Origin: UBA2330 sp049293015
GTDB taxonomy: Bacteria > Bacteroidota > Ignavibacteria > Tepidaquicellales > Tepidaquicellaceae
DNA: 6,243 nucleotides
Direction: 5' to 3'
Assembly: GCA_049293015.1 (NCBI GenBank)
Contig: JBATSB010000016.1
Location: 1 to 6,243, forward strand
Shown here: in pieces, positions 6,128-6,243 of the stretch
Position numbering within the stretch: the stretch's first letter is position 1
How the letters are laid out: every line of letters starts with the position of its first letter
The notes under the pieces: generated by a model
The model's input: only the letters and a program-made list of their open reading frames with translations
The model's database searches: none
What the model was told of the DNA's origin: nothing
Position numbers and translations under genes: made by a program

Positions 6128-6243
6128 TATTTCACGAGTATCATACGTCTTGTCTGAACAAAGCTTCCTGCCTCTATTTTGTAGAAGTACATTCCGCTTG
6201 CAAAGTTTGATCCGTTGAAATTCACGTCATAATATCCGGGTCG
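6127..6243 (-). CDS. C-terminal end of a T9SS-exported protein (partial, 5' part beyond window)
   Basis: The last 38 codons are present; the frame is open to the window edge and ends in TAA at 6129-6127. The peptide reads RPGYYDVNFNGSNFASGMYF, then YKIEAGSFVQTRRMILVK. This is the final third of a T9SS type A sorting domain: G-x-Y-x-V-x-[FW]-[ND]-G, then L/F-[AS]-S-G-[IM]-Y-[FY]-Y-[KR], then the basic-M-hydrophobic-K tail. It matches the ends of the other three products here, most closely the one at 41-2008 (YYYKIKAGDFEQVRKMMLLK). The N-terminal function cannot be told from this fragment. A strong terminator follows 51 bases downstream, so the gene is probably the last of its own transcript. 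Confidence 0.88.
   Translation of the reverse strand, partial: RPGYYDVNFNGSNFASGMYFYKIEAGSFVQTRRMILVK

Overview
The window is AT-rich. Every coding region that can be supported lies on the minus strand, and all four encode secreted or surface proteins. Three carry the complete type IX secretion system (T9SS) type A C-terminal sorting domain, with the NYPNPFNP motif, an 'IYDxxGREI'-like strand and a final basic-M-hydrophobic-K/R tail. The fourth shows only the end of such a domain. T9SS cargo of this style, SBBP-type propellers, no visible Shine-Dalgarno and glutamine right after the signal peptide point to the Bacteroidota/Chlorobiota/Ignavibacteriota group. The YPNPFNPST form is most typical of Ignavibacteriota-like lineages, but that placement is inference.

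In transcription order, from high to low coordinates: (1) the last 38 codons of a T9SS cargo gene (6127-6243) followed by a strong rho-independent terminator (6037-6076); (2) a gene-free interval (about 5590-6036) holding a cluster of REP-like hairpin repeats and an unexplained, less AT-rich stretch; (3) a beta-propeller cargo gene (3967-5586) split by one in-frame TGA at codon 33, just after its signal peptide; (4) an intact paralogue of it (2221-3897) only 69 bases downstream; (5) a 212-base spacer holding a hairpin and an imperfect inverted-repeat element that folds as a three-way junction (2049-2145); (6) an intact FG-GAP/VCBS-type cargo gene (41-2008).

No enzyme or transport machinery is present. 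The genes look like independent or loosely co-transcribed outputs of a T9SS encoded elsewhere. Each full-length product would be exported by Sec, cut before a glutamine, moved across the outer membrane by T9SS and anchored or released after sorting-domain removal. The two propeller genes are a tandem duplication, one copy of which appears disabled.

The observations most worth a second look are the nonsense codon in the upstream propeller gene, the three-way-junction element in the leader of the 41-2008 gene, and the hairpin repeats whose stems differ by compensatory changes.
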